DNA of 64,000 nucleotides from Paulownia fortunei (Eukaryota > Streptophyta > Magnoliopsida > Lamiales > Paulowniaceae). The position numbers and the translations under genes are program-made. Under the pieces are notes generated by a model. That model saw nothing but the letters and a program-made list of their open reading frames with translations. It was not told the origin of the DNA and searched no databases. The stretch spans positions 2,418,001 through 2,482,000 of the forward strand of contig CM033120.1 of NCBI GenBank assembly GCA_019321725.1, given 5' to 3'. Of this stretch, positions 24,672 to 37,027 are shown one piece after another. How positions within the stretch are numbered: the first letter of the stretch is position 1; each line of letters begins with the position of its first letter.

Positions 24672-25300
24672 ATGTCAGTGCTGAAGAACAAGAGTGTGAA
24701 TAAGTATGAAAATAAAAACATAATTACTTGTTATGAATGGAATAAGAAGAATAGATTTGACATTACATACATGAAAATATTTGATATATACAGTTCATAT
24801 CAAATGTTTAATAAAATATCAAATGTTTGATATCAAATGCAGTTTAATATCAAATGTTTGATTCCATTTTAATATGCAACGGAATAATTTACTAAAATGG
24901 AATTTAAAGACAATTCTTTATGCTTAAATCCTCCAAATCTAATGTAATAAAATAAAAAATTATTAAAAAATATAAGAGTAAGGCATAAGGATAATTCTAT
25001 AGTCCATCAAAGTTATGATAATTTATTTCTTCTTTTCCCCCCAAATCACCTAAAGAACATAGCTATTTGTGCAAAAAGAGTTGAGTATGATCATCACGAA
25101 AAATAAACCGACCAAAGAATAACATCAAAGTCCAAAACAACACCTATCGTCAAACACAACCATGTCATTCATGCTCAATTCTCATCATAAAAATTGGAAG
25201 AACACCTAGGACTCTAAAATTTAAAAACTAGACACAAATAAAATAAAACAAAGAAACATGTAAGTCAAAAAAGAAAAAAAAAATCAAAAAAAATGTAAGT
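24672..25300. other. AT-rich spacer
   Basis: No coding signal. ATCAAATGTTTGATA-like repeats occur at 24780-24870. It may contain part of the left LTR of the gypsy remnant that follows, but without a second copy I cannot delimit it. Confidence 0.3.
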
Positions 25301-25779
25301 CCTATATCATTCCCCCCACACTTAATCCTTACATTGTCCTCAATGTAAGTCTAGGCTACCAAAAATAAGGAATTAAATGTAATAGGGTTGGATTGACATA
25401 CATAAAACAAAGCAAAATAAAAGAACTAAATAAAATAAAATGGATAGAAAAAAAAGAGAATAAGAGTTAGAGAGATCAAATATGTGATTGTAAGCTCTCA
25501 ATGTCTTTTTTTCCATCCGTTGGGGTGTCTCCCAATAAGCCTAGGTTTAACATCCTCAGCCCGACATTACCTCATTTTTCACTGATCAGCATATGTTGAC
25601 ACTGTCATTATCCATCCAATCACCGTCTTATGATTTCAAAGTACTCGAAAAAGTTTATCCTCTTGTACTTGAGTGAGGCTTTTAGCAATGCTAACTAGTG
25701 GTGTTTTTTTCTCACTAAAGTAGACATATTTGAGATAGTTTGGGATTGGTTTAAGCTCCATTGTAGGTGTTTTTTAATC

Positions 25780-26760
25780 CTCTCTCAACTTTAATTTGTT
25801 GGTGTATAGCTCCTTGAGAAATTTGGCATAGCAGGGTACTTGTTTGATGGCATCAAAAAGAGGGATGTTTAAATCCACTTTTCAAAATTTTTTAAGGCAA
25901 TTTTTTTAAGGATTTTCTTTTTCTGCTCATCTTTTTTAGGCTTTGCTAACCTGCTAGAAAAAAGTAGAGGTGTTACATAAGTATGAGAGAGAGGTTTAAG
26001 AGTGGTTACCAAATTTTAGATTTTCCTTGACTATGGGTGGTAGATGAGTAGCAGAGTGAGAATCATTTAAGGAATAAATGGTAGTGTTTGTCTCGCTATT
26101 CTCAACCTCCTTAGATACTCCTTTTGTTGGCAAGATAGGAGACTCTAATTGCTTCCCGATTTTAAGAGTGATGACACTTTCATCTTCCTTAGGATTTCCC
26201 ACGGATTGGGAAGGTAATTTTCCCCATTTTTGTAATTCCAATTGACTTAAGCTAGTGGTCATTTGCCCCACTTGATTCTCAATATGTTAGAGACGGGCTT
26301 GTGTGTTTGTTGAAATTGCATAGTTTGGTAGCAAGTGCTTTCACGAGATTCTTTAAAGATGTGCCCAATTGTTGTGGAGATTGGAAGGGTGGTTGCACAT
26401 TCGATTAGAGAAAATCTGGTGGTTGGTTTGGCATTTGAAATGGAGTGGGTTGTTGTTGTTGGTTCCTGTATCTCAAATTTGGATGATCATTCCATCATTC
26501 CTTACAAATGTTGGAGAAGGGATTATAACTTTGCCTTGGTTGACCAAAAAACCACCAATCACATTTGTTTGCTCCATAAAACCTTCTTGTAGGGATGAAA
26601 ACATATCGTGGGATGTCCTACCATGCAACATACTCCACATGCTTTGACTTGTTACCCTACAACCATTTGTTGCACTAAAGAGGTGAGGTGTGAGAGCTTT
26701 TGTTTAAGAAGTGATGTGTGCACCTTAGGTGGCGGTGGTAGATCACTGTGGGTGATGAAT
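25780..26760 (-). pseudogene. gag/protease remnant of Athila/Tat-like retrotransposon
   Basis: Recognisable fragments on the minus strand include a decayed CCHC-like region near 26660, SYNPFSNICKEWWNDHPNL near 26540-26480 (compare the usual YSNTYNPGWRNHPN of this lineage), an open 91-codon stretch at 26271-25996 with QMTTSLSQLE and ITLKIGKQLE, then RLAKPKKDEQ near 25940. Many stops and shifts interrupt it. In an active element the product would form virus-like particles in the cytoplasm. Confidence 0.6.
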
Positions 26761-26865
26761 TGTTGAAAATATAAATACATACTTACAATTAGAAAACAAA
26801 ATAAATTAAACTAAGTAAAGTAAAACAAAAACTGAAAAAGATTATAAATCAATTAGACGCTTGAT

Positions 26866-26881
26866 CCTTGCAACGGCGCCA
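26866..26881 (-). other. Primer binding site of Athila/Tat-like remnant
   Basis: TGGCGCCGTTGCAAGG read on the minus strand, about 14 bases inside the presumed LTR end. Many plant Athila/Tat elements use this form of PBS. Confidence 0.6.
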
Positions 26882-28480
26882 AAAACTTGGTCGATTGTCA
26901 TAGGCCTACCAAATTTAAACATTACTCTTTAATAAATTTTTAATGAGTATAGAGTGAGTAAGAGTCGATCCCACGAGGATCAAGACTAATTGATTTACTA
27001 TCGACTCACTAACTAAGAATTTTAAGAAACTTAAAACTAAGACTTCAACAACAAACTTTATAAATAAACAACAAACGGTTGGGGGGGAGTTGAATTGAGT
27101 AACTAAATTATAGAAATTAAAACTAATTAAAATATAAAGCAATCAAAATCAAAACAATAATCAATAATTGATTAAAGTTGGTTGAGGTTTCCTTCGCCAC
27201 CACTAGACAAGGGTTGTAATTTCATATTAATATTACTAACAACTTACCATTGAAATTATCAACCATGGGTAATAACAAGCTCTACTACTCCAATCTTTTC
27301 TTAGTTGCTCGTTAGATAGAACAAGCTCTCTATCTAATTCTCTGCCCGCTAAACAACCTAGAACAAGCTCTCTAGATTTAATCCAATGGATGCATTAAAA
27401 CAAGAAAGATAGATTGATCTAAGCAACAACCACAGAAGCTTGGGTCATTTAACTTACGTTATGTTTTTCATTACAATTAACAAAAATATCCCATAATTAT
27501 TAATCATAATTTACTACATATGATTAGAAATTCAAGATAATTTCGAATCTAAAATCGCTAATCTAGTTGTAAAGAGTTCTCAAACCTAATTTGGTTGCTC
27601 ACCCAAACAAAGCAAAAAAATACTCATAAGACATTAAACATAGAAAAACATAAACAACTTCAATTGCTAAGTTGGTCAATAATATCAAATATTTAATTAT
27701 AAGAACTCATATCTAGGGGTTTGAATTCACCCTCAACCAAGAAGCAAGTTTAGCCTAACATGATAAGAAATGATAAAAAAATAAAATTAACAACATTCAG
27801 AGTCAAAAAAACTTATTGGTTGAAGAAAATAGTTGAGGTTGATGGTGGATTATGGATGTCTCATCCTCCAAGCCTCTTCTACTTTGTCTTCCTTGATGTT
27901 CCAAGACCCCAAGATGCTTTCTAAAGGTGTATATGAATTCTAAAGAATGAGTGAATCTGAAAATTGATGTTGTGTTGAGAAGATAGTGTCTTTTCATAAA
28001 GTGTGAGATGGTGTTGTGATTTAGTGTAAAGTGTGTAAGATGTGTTGTGCATTTGGTGTAAAGTGTGTAAGGTGTATTATGTATGTTGTGTAAAGTGGGT
28101 AATGTGTGTTGTAAAGTATGTAATGTGTGTGGTGTGATATATATATCTAGTGTATACATATCACAAACATGTGCCAAAATATGTAAAGGATCGCCACTTG
28201 TTACCACTCCAAGCAAAAGCATCAATTTTGTCACACGGATGGTGCCTATTTGCCGAAGAGGACAATAAGCACTTGCTACTGTTTTCTTCTTCTCCAGAAC
28301 GGCAGTCTCACACTGTTCATCACTTTTCAACTGATTTTTTACCTCTTTAAAGGATGAATTGGATTTTGGTGTCTTGATAATAATTGTATCCTTATCTGTT
28401 ATTTCTTTAGTAACTTGAATCCGATTAATATCATATTTGTGGAGAACGTTATGTGGAAAATACAAAGACTGTCATATCTG

Positions 28481-30804
28481 GAAGTTTCAGTGCACTTTTG
28501 ACTTTTTAATCAGTTTTTTCTCTTTGAAATAAATTTAATTGGGATAAGTTGACAACATGAAAGTTGTAGATATATCTCTTATCCTTCCAATAAGCCAAGA
28601 ATCAAGTTAATAAGTCTTTGGATCAGACATTTATGCTCAAAATACAAATACTGCCGCAGTAGAACTGTGTCAATTTGGTACAAGAATATTTGTTTCAATT
28701 TCGTTTTGGCTCATTTTCGATCTTTTGATTCTCAAACTCCTATCACGCACAAAACATTAATAAAAAATTATTATTAACAAGAACAAAGCAAGGAAGACAT
28801 AGAAGAATTGATACAAAATATGTAAATATATGTACTTATCAAATACCAAAATTATGATAATTCAAATCATATCTTATGATTAAAGAAGTAAATATCTATC
28901 AAATCATGAAAAATCAATCAAATTCTTCCATATCATCAAGTAAAAATTGCAATAGTTCTCATTCTACAAATATAAATAAGGGTCATCTCCAATAAATTAA
29001 ACGCAAGTTGAGAAGAAGAAGAAATCCAAGCAAGAAAGGTGTTGGAGTAAGTTCTCTCAACTCAAGTTTATCAAATTCAAGGAGATCCACAGTGTTCAAG
29101 CCAAAAATCAAGGCGTTCATCGCGGAACTCATCAAATAATGGTATTTAATTCAAAATTAAATTGTTAAACCGTCGAATTAATATTATTGAAAATCAAGTC
29201 AACTTTGGAGTAGATTGGAGGGTCAATTCCATCAAAAAGTTATCAAATCCACAATGTCAACATTCTTGGAAAGAAGAATCAGATGATCAATGGAGATTGT
29301 ATCTACATATTTTCAACAAATTCAATAAAATTTTATTTGTACTATTTTTCTTATTTATAATTTTTGAAAATAACAAAATTTATATTACATACATATATAT
29401 ATATATATATATATTTATAAAAAAAGGAATACTAATTAATTTTCAAAACTTCCCTCTAAATAATTTAAATTCATGATAAATTAAATTATAGGTGCAAAAT
29501 ATTTATTAATAAAATATCTTATCTCATTTTATATATACATGTGTGATGTGTGTTGGGGGTGGGGGGGGGGGGGCTAAATATCTAATATTCGTGGACGAGA
29601 TTAGTCCACTTGTGTCCGGATGTCAAGCTCACATGCGTACCTAAAGCTATGCCATTAATTGATGCTACAATAATGGACAAAAAGAAAATATAATGGAACC
29701 AAATTGATCTTGCATAAATAAACATTGGAGATATCACTTGGGAACATACCAAAGCTATATAAACAAGGATATGCATGACAATAATGCAGGTAGCATGTTA
29801 TTATCTTATCCAGCAATGTTATATAAGTATATAGCACATTATCTTGTTTTGTAATCACGTCACATAATGTGAATTCATTATTTGATATGATATTATTCTT
29901 AATGTTTCCATTGAAAACACTCAATTATTTGCCACTTAATTTAACAAGAAATTAGGACAAATACTTTTCTAGTTGATGAATGTCACTTATCTTCTAAGAA
30001 CTTGTAACATGTCCATACTCTTCGACAACAATCCTCATACGATGGTCCTTTTCAATATTTAAGATGAATATGATTGTTCTTTGATTTTCATAATTAATTT
30101 TAAAAATCTCAATTACAAGGCGAGTCAAACTTTTTTGGATACTCCGTAACTCATCAAGCAAAGTAAGAGTTCCAATCTTTTTATAAAAATTATTGATGAT
30201 CCATTCTTAGTGTTAAATTTAAAAATATATGAGGGACCATTAAGTGCTATATCCAACAGCATATATCGAATATAGATTTCACTATATATATAGATATATA
30301 AAATATATGATAATATGTACAAGTGGTGCACATTGCTTAAACCTCATTTGAAATATGAAAATTTTGGTTGGTACTGCGACGAGAACATGAGATCATCATA
30401 TTCTGGTTTATAATCCTCAAAACCAAATAACAATATTACTTAGGTGGAATGTCGATCCCTTCAATTATATCCTTATTTTTTAAAATATAGAAAAAAATAA
30501 AAAATAAAAAAAAGAATGTCACAATCAACATATGTTGCATGTGAACCCTTTTTTTTTTTTTTTGGCGCGCATGGGTGTGGCTAACTTTTTTATTATTCAG
30601 GGTAATCGTGTAATGGAGAGTGACACGTTTGAAATGGTTGGGGGCCATTTGGCTAAATATGTGTTGCATAAATGCTGAGTCAAGAATACGTACACATCTA
30701 CCAAAAGGGCTCACAGGATGAGATTTTGGTTTTTTGGCTTTGATCAGTCTTCATAGAAAAACGTCGGAGAAACAGAGGAGTTTTAAAGAAACGAGACAGA
30801 GAAA
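28481..30804. other. Intergenic DNA upstream of gene 2
   Basis: No gene recognised. It contains a TA microsatellite near 29392-29413, a G-rich run near 29553-29573 and a T-run near 30549. The last 100 bases before 30805 are purine-rich and probably 5' UTR of the next gene; no clear TATA box stands out. Confidence 0.4.
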
Positions 30805-30831
30805 ATGGATTTCGTCCCAAGTTACAATAAT
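30805..30831 (+). other. Candidate 27-nt first coding exon of gene 2
   Basis: ATGGATTTCGTCCCAAGTTA and seven more bases encode MDFVPSYNN and end exactly at a GTAAGA donor. The phase fits the 32570 exon. Purine-rich sequence before it looks like a leader. Not proven without a transcript. Confidence 0.65.
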
Positions 30832-33737
30832 GTAAGAACCCATCTCCCTTTTTCTCTTTGTTTTGCATGTAAGTATTTTTCTTTCCTTGTACTTTCTTTT
30901 CTTGTTTCACTATTCCCTCTGTTCAGATATAATAGTATGAATTGATTTGATGCAAAGTTTTAGAAGCGAGTTGAAAGTATGAAAGTTCTGTGAACTTTTG
31001 TATTTTTACTGTCAAAAGCACTAGTTCAGAACTAATAATTAAGAGTTAGAAATATTACAATATTAATTTAACTGATAGGGCGGTTTTAATAATTAATTTT
31101 CATTTTAGAAAATGAAAATTTACTATAGAATACTATAAAAAGAACAAGAAGTCTTACGAAAGAAAATAAAAGTTTTAAATTTAGGACATGTCTGTTAACT
31201 TTCATTTCTTAGCCCCTGGGTTGGGGGTGTGGTGGGGGGGGGGGGGTGTGGACTTGGATTTATGCATTTCCTGAATGAAAAATGCCCTTGTTGCCAACTT
31301 AATTTTACTGTGAGTAATTTTCAAGTACTGGTGAGGAAAATATTTAGTGAAAATCATTTCTTGTAAAGCAAAAGAATAGCATTTTGAAGAGCTCTTTTGT
31401 TTTCATTTACGGGAAGGTGTCTGATGAATTCAAAGCTGTTGGTCTTTGAATTATTTGATTTTTATTTAGAGGTCAACAGATGGGTAAATGGTATTCTATC
31501 CATAACAGTATTAACTTATTTTTAATGTCAGAATAAGCTATTTGTGTTTAGGATTTTTAATGAACTCAAGTTGTCTCGAAACTCAAATCATGCTTGAATT
31601 GAGCGAAATTCAGTGCTAGAATTCCTATTCAAGTGAACTATAAGGCATGTAGGTTCAACTTGAATTGACTTAGAATTGATGCTCTACTCGTAAATTTGTT
31701 AATTAGTTCTTGTAAAACCTAAAAATCCAAACCTCTTGCTTGAATTACAAGTATGAATAGGATTTTATTTTAATTTGTTCAAATTATATTTGATGCTCTT
31801 GGTTTATTAAGATTCATTTTGTTGAAAGCATAAAGAAAATATTATTTATCTCATTCCCGATTTTTGAAAAAAGCTTGAATAGATTAAGATTCAGCATAAA
31901 AGTTCATATAAGTTCAATTTGAGCTTGAGTTTTGAAAACTCAGCTCGCTCATCTTGATTTACTATCCTACACTAATCATATCTTCTTTATTTTTGAGCGG
32001 CTAACTATTTTTATCGTTGTTCGTTGGAAAATAGGGCAAATATGTCATTTCATAATATTCGGGTGAGACTAAAATATTAAGTGATAGACGTCTATTGCCA
32101 CCTTTACTAGATCAACACATTTTTGAAATATGCCCAAGATAAACCCTCATTGTTAAATTACACATTAAAGAACAATTTTGTCCTTAGGAAGTTCTCTTTC
32201 CAAGTTAATACTTCTTAAAAAAAACCCTAGAAAAAAGATAGTATCATACAATACTTGCTTCTAGTTATGGCAATGGTTCAAATGAAATTTGAAATTTTGA
32301 ATTTCTGTCGAGCTGACGCATGTAGCGATTAAATTCTTTTGTACACCACACGTGCAATACCAAAGTTTTTAAGCATAAACTGGTCTTGAATTATTTCTAG
32401 AACTTGTAAGATCTTTTAAATAAGTTTAGGCAAGCAATCTCTTTCTCATGAATCATATAGCTCTTTTACTGTTTTTGTTTTTCATAATGTAGAATGGAAT
32501 CCTTTGCAAGTCATGGTTTGAAATTTGAACTAATGAAAATTTCCCCCTGTTTACTGCTGTTTGCACAAGGACAAGAAGAAAACTATGAAGCAGTCAATGC
32601 TACTCTGCTGTAAGGTATACATTTCTGAATCAAGAAACAAAGAAGCCCTTGATTCGATTGAGCGAGCCGCTAGGCGCGATCCAGAAACTGTCATAGTGAA
32701 CAAGTTCAAGGACCATGATTATAACAGAGTTGGATACACTCTTGTATCATATGTTGCTCATGATAGCATAGGCTGTCCAGTTTACACCCCTTTGCAACAA
32801 AGTGTTGTGGCCATGGCTGGAGCAGCTTATGAAGCCATAAATCTCGAGTCGCACTGCGGGGCCCATCCTCGGCTTGGTGTTATCGACGACATAGTTTGCC
32901 ATCCATTGGCTCGGGCTTCACTGGATGAAGCAGCTTGGCTTGCAAAGACAATTGCCTCAGATGTTGGGAACCGATTCCAGGGTATGTATACAACCTTTTG
33001 ATCAAATTAGATTTTCTATTATAAATCCTATTGCATTGCATGTAAAATTCTATCCACAAACTGTACACGGCATAATACAATAAGGGATGCAATAGGATTT
33101 ACAAATAGAAAATCCTATCTGCATTGCTCTGCTGCTAAACAAATACTTATAACCATACCCTTGATCTTGATTCTTTCTATCATTTAGCATTTATCTTCGG
33201 CAATTTCTTTTAACTGCAGTGCCAGTATATCTATATGCTGCAGCACACCCAATGGGGAAGACCTTGGAGACCATCAGGCGTGAACTCGGCTATTACCGGC
33301 CCAACTTTATGGGGAACAAGTGGGCTGGTTGGGCACAACCAGAAATACTTACCGAGAAACCCAATGAAGGTCCGGAAATGGTGTCTTCGACCAGAGGGGT
33401 TGTGATGATCGGTGCTCGTCCGTGGATTGCCACTTACAATGTGCCCATCTTGTCCATAGATGTCTCTGCAGCAAGGCGGATTGCCCTGATGGTGAGTGCT
33501 CGGGGTGGGGGCCTGCCTACTGTGCAAACACTGGGCCTGGTTCATGGTGAGGATACAACTGAGATAGCTTGTATGTTACTGGAACCAAACCAAATTGGGG
33601 CAGATCGAGTCCAGAAACAGGTCGAAATGCTGGCAGCACAAGAAGGCCTGGATGTGGAGAAGGGCTATTTTACCGATCTTTCTCCAGAAATGATTGTCGA
33701 AAGATACATGAAATTGATCTCCACTGACTCTTCTTGA
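30805..33737 (+). CDS. Formiminotransferase-like protein, gene 2 (three coding exons)
   Basis: My model has exons 30805-30831, 32570-32981 and 33220-33737, 957 nt and 318 residues. Exon 1 is only nine codons (MDFVPSYNN) before a strong GTAAGA donor; exon 2 follows CACAAG and continues DKKKTMKQSMLLCCKVYISESRN in phase 0. Exon 2 joins exon 3 in phase 1 (CAGG|GTATGT, CTGCAG|TGCC), the same position as in gene 1. Without exon 1 translation would start at 32585. The protein has both formiminotransferase subdomains, HPRLG at about 108-112, RRELGYYRPN and RGGGLPTVQ, and lacks a cyclodeaminase domain, so a one-carbon folate role is inferred from family only. No frame damage is seen. Intron 1 (1.74 kb) contains a Stowaway-like start (ATTCCCTCTGTTCAGA, 30911) and a G-run at about 31225-31247. 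Likely an old local duplicate of the 10.0-kb gene. Confidence 0.85.
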
Positions 33738-34400
33738 ACGATATTAGCCACGCTGATCAGTATGTATTACCCCTGAGTCCTGTGTGTGTGTGTGTAATCA
33801 CACGAACCCGAGTTCATTTGCACATTTGTGAGCGTATCAAGCAAATTCGTGGCTTCAGACGTTGCATTTGGTCAATGTTCATGCTTTGTATTCTAATCAA
33901 ATAATAATTTGATTGCATTTGAAAGACTTGGCCCTCGATAGGTAAAGAGAAACAAGCATCAGTCCTAAATCTCTTCCCACTCAGCCCCACCAAGACCGCC
34001 GCCCTGCCGCCATAAAAAAATCAGTCTCCTCTATTATGTATAGTATAATATATATGTTTTCATATATCTATATATACAAGTTTTGCAGGTACATATATGT
34101 ACACACACACATACACAAACACACATAATACTCTCTTGATTGTTGCACAATGTAAATATATTATTCTGTGTATTATATAAATAAAAAATAATTATTATTA
34201 TGATACACATAATAAATATATTTGTGTGTATAGATTATGTATGTATAAATATACACTATGTTTGTGTAAATATATGTATAAATATACATGTATATACATA
34301 CTCTGTATTCAAGTATATTTTATAAATATGTAATTGAACATATACATATATACATGTAATAGTATGTATATATATATATATATACATAAACTTTGATTTT
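33738..34400. repeat. 3' flank of gene 2 with microsatellites
   Basis: Probable 3' UTR to about 33940, including a GT run at about 33780-33796. From 34040 to 34385 there are interrupted TA, CA and TATG repeats (for example 34368-34383). Confidence 0.6.
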
Positions 34401-37027
34401 GAGAAAGTGAGGAATGACTTTGGGTTAATTGAAAAATTGGTCAAAATTGTCTATAATAACTTTAAATTATTTAAAAAAAATACCAACAATTGAGAAAAGC
34501 ACCCCTCAGCTGCTTTAAGATTTTAGCTTTTTTCCAGCTTAAGTTTAAAGAATTAAAAGCACAAGTTGAAAAATCAAACACTCAAATCACATTTTTTTAA
34601 CCAAAAGAAAATTTTCTTTATCATTTTTTGATGGCTCGTATATCAAGCAAGATTAGAATGAGTTCATCTTCTAGTTTAATACTTTCTTTATAGTTATTGG
34701 TGTGTTGACAGCCCATATCTTCTAGTTTACTAGAAAGATTACATTTTTCATCAACCAAATTAAAATAGAAAATTAGAGATGAAGTATCAAACTAAAATAG
34801 ATAAATTATCACTTTAAATTTTTTATTTTAATTTAGTATTTCATTTTATATTTCACCTAACAATGCATGTCAAGTATATATGATTTTCATCAAATGTATA
34901 ATTAACAAAATATTTTATACACTTGCACAAATTTATTATATGAAATACGAGATAAAATATCAAATTAAAACAAATTATCCAAACTCACGTCAAACTGGCA
35001 TAGTTGTCCAAAATTAAAACAAACAGTACATGTTGTAGCAGATTTTTCATGACCTCAGAGAAATTATATAAGGTAAAAATTATATATTAAGATCTTTGTA
35101 CCTCAAGGTGTTCAACTATTCAAATTCTTTATCCCAAGATATAAACTAGCACTAAAGACAGGACCATTTTATGAAAAATTGAAGCAAATAGCCCAAGCCC
35201 ATCTTGATATTCTCATTGTTTTGAGTAGGGGGGAAAAAAAGAGCCAAAAAAAAAAAAAAGGAAGAGGAAAAAAGAAGAACAAGAAATGGAAAACTTATCA
35301 AAAACTTCAAACGATACAAAACCCTCGTTTACAGCTTCTCACCGCCTGCACACCCTCCACACAATCTTTTTGCAATTTATGTTCCTATATTTTTTTTTCA
35401 AGACGTCTAAAATAAAATTTTATTTTTTAAATTATTCTCTTAATCATAATAACATAACACCACTAATTGTCAATAATTACTTCAATTACTTGTAAAAGCA
35501 ATTTCATATCGAATAAAACTAAATCCTTAATTTTGGAATACAAGGAGTATTTCTTTAAACAACCTATTTTCTTTCCCATTTCCACTCACCACTCAATCCT
35601 TGTCGCTCTCTCAACTTTACTAGTTCACAACTTCACTTATTGTTGCAACTCAAACATCGTCACACCCCAAGAACCAAACTTCTATCCACCCCGCGCCTAG
35701 AGTGCGAGTCAACAAGAACAAGCTCGAACCATCAAACTCAAATTTAAAATCTATACCACAAAATTTCAAACACTAACATAACCAAATCAATTTCAGCAAC
35801 CTCATACGAGTCATGACATGCATTCATCACAAAATATAAGAGTTTCGCGAATTTAAATCATACAATTTATTTTCCCAAAATATCACAACACAAACCCAGG
35901 CCGAATCACCAATTAAGACCATTTAATAGGAAAAATGGGTAGAACGATTGTCAGGTTCAAATCACCATTTCAATAAGCACATCGCTTGAAATTGAGAACC
36001 ATTAGGAGAAGAATAAGTAGGATCAAATTACCACTTGGTAAGTCTACAGCACAATTTTCACTTGTAAACAATTGGTACAATAATACTTTCGTCTACTTTT
36101 AGTAACAAATTCCATATTTACATTCAGTAAACAATTCAATTTCAAATTCATTTAAATAAATAATTTCATTAACTATTAATCCACTATTGGAAAAATTCTA
36201 ACAATATCTTATTATTCTCCAATTTTCCAAATACTCGTATAATTCTATATGGCTATCACGTCAGATACTATATACGAGCTCAAGCCCAAAGTTTGAGGTT
36301 ATGGTTTCATCTATTATGTCAACTACCTCTACAGTTCAATTATTTCATTAGTTAAATAAAACAATCCATGAATATATAATCTAACTTATTTCTTTTTTGG
36401 GTAGAATTTGTTTATTTTCCATATACAATTAGCTCATGATCGACCAACATATATACGAATTTGTTTATTCTCCATATACACAATATTAGCTATCCATCAC
36501 TCTCGTACTAATATTGCTAATGAATACACATAAATCTCTTTGTCAACATTCTGAAGCTCTTAATCCGTAAAACGGCAATAATTATAGAGGCAACACTCTA
36601 CCACCAACTATAACCAGACCACCTCAATGCTTCGAAGGACTCTTCCCCACACCATCTATGAGCGCATGAAGAAAATGGTCCGATTTACATACAATTTTTG
36701 TAAAGCAAAGTAAGATAACTATATACTTTACGTAGACTATATTTTTAAATTGAAGTGGTTATATAGTTTAATTAAAATCATAACCATATATTCATGAGAA
36801 CCTCCGATAAAAAAAATTAACTATTAATAGAGATAATTAAATTGGACTCCATATCAAGTGGAAAATAATCTTTTTTTTTTGTGAGAATTGAATAACTCAT
36901 CTTCAAGTTTCAAGAGATGAATTCGTGATAACCCAAAATATGCAAATGCAATTTTTATTTCTGAATAAGAACAGGAAATAAAAAAACAGCTAAATAATAC
37001 AATCTTAACTTTAGAGAACAAATTCTA
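34401..37027. other. AT-rich intergenic DNA, no gene recognised
   Basis: Only short low-complexity open frames. One segment, 36289-36418, recurs at 51368-51491 (see that entry). The last 100-130 bases may be the 5' UTR of the LINE that follows. Confidence 0.4.
36289..36418. repeat. Dispersed repeat, copy A
   Basis: About 130 bases beginning AGCCCAAAGTTTGAGGTT and including ATGTCAACTACCT and GTTCAATTATTTC are found again at 51368-51491 in the same orientation, with roughly one difference in five positions by eye. Nature unknown. Confidence 0.7.

Larger units (their letters stand above)
25300..28480 (-). mobile_element. Internally deleted Athila/Tat-like Ty3/gypsy remnant
   Basis: On the minus strand: a presumed 5' LTR ending ATGACA at 26896, a primer-binding-site-like TGGCGCCGTTGCAAGG at 26881-26866, gag-protease remnants (26760-25500), and a polypurine-like AAGTGTGGGGGGAATGATA at about 25324-25306. 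That primer site and the GTGTGGGGG string are typical of Athila/Tat-lineage elements. No reverse transcriptase, RNase H or integrase lies between gag and the polypurine tract, so most of pol has been lost. The outer LTR boundaries, including the right one near 28480, are guesses; the putative LTR holds a GTGTAAAGTGTGTAAG repeat at about 28020-28135. Confidence 0.6.

Noticed and set aside
27803..28465. 220-codon minus-strand open frame
   Set aside because: It is His/Thr-rich because it crosses a GTGTAAAGTGTGTAAG repeat inside the presumed retrotransposon LTR; no domain is visible.
30911..31210. Complete Stowaway MITE in intron 1 of gene 2
   Set aside because: Only the left-end-like CCCTCTGTTCAGATATAAT is convincing; no matching right end was found.
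33231..33545. 104-codon minus-strand open frame
   Set aside because: Antisense to exon 3 of formiminotransferase-like gene 2.
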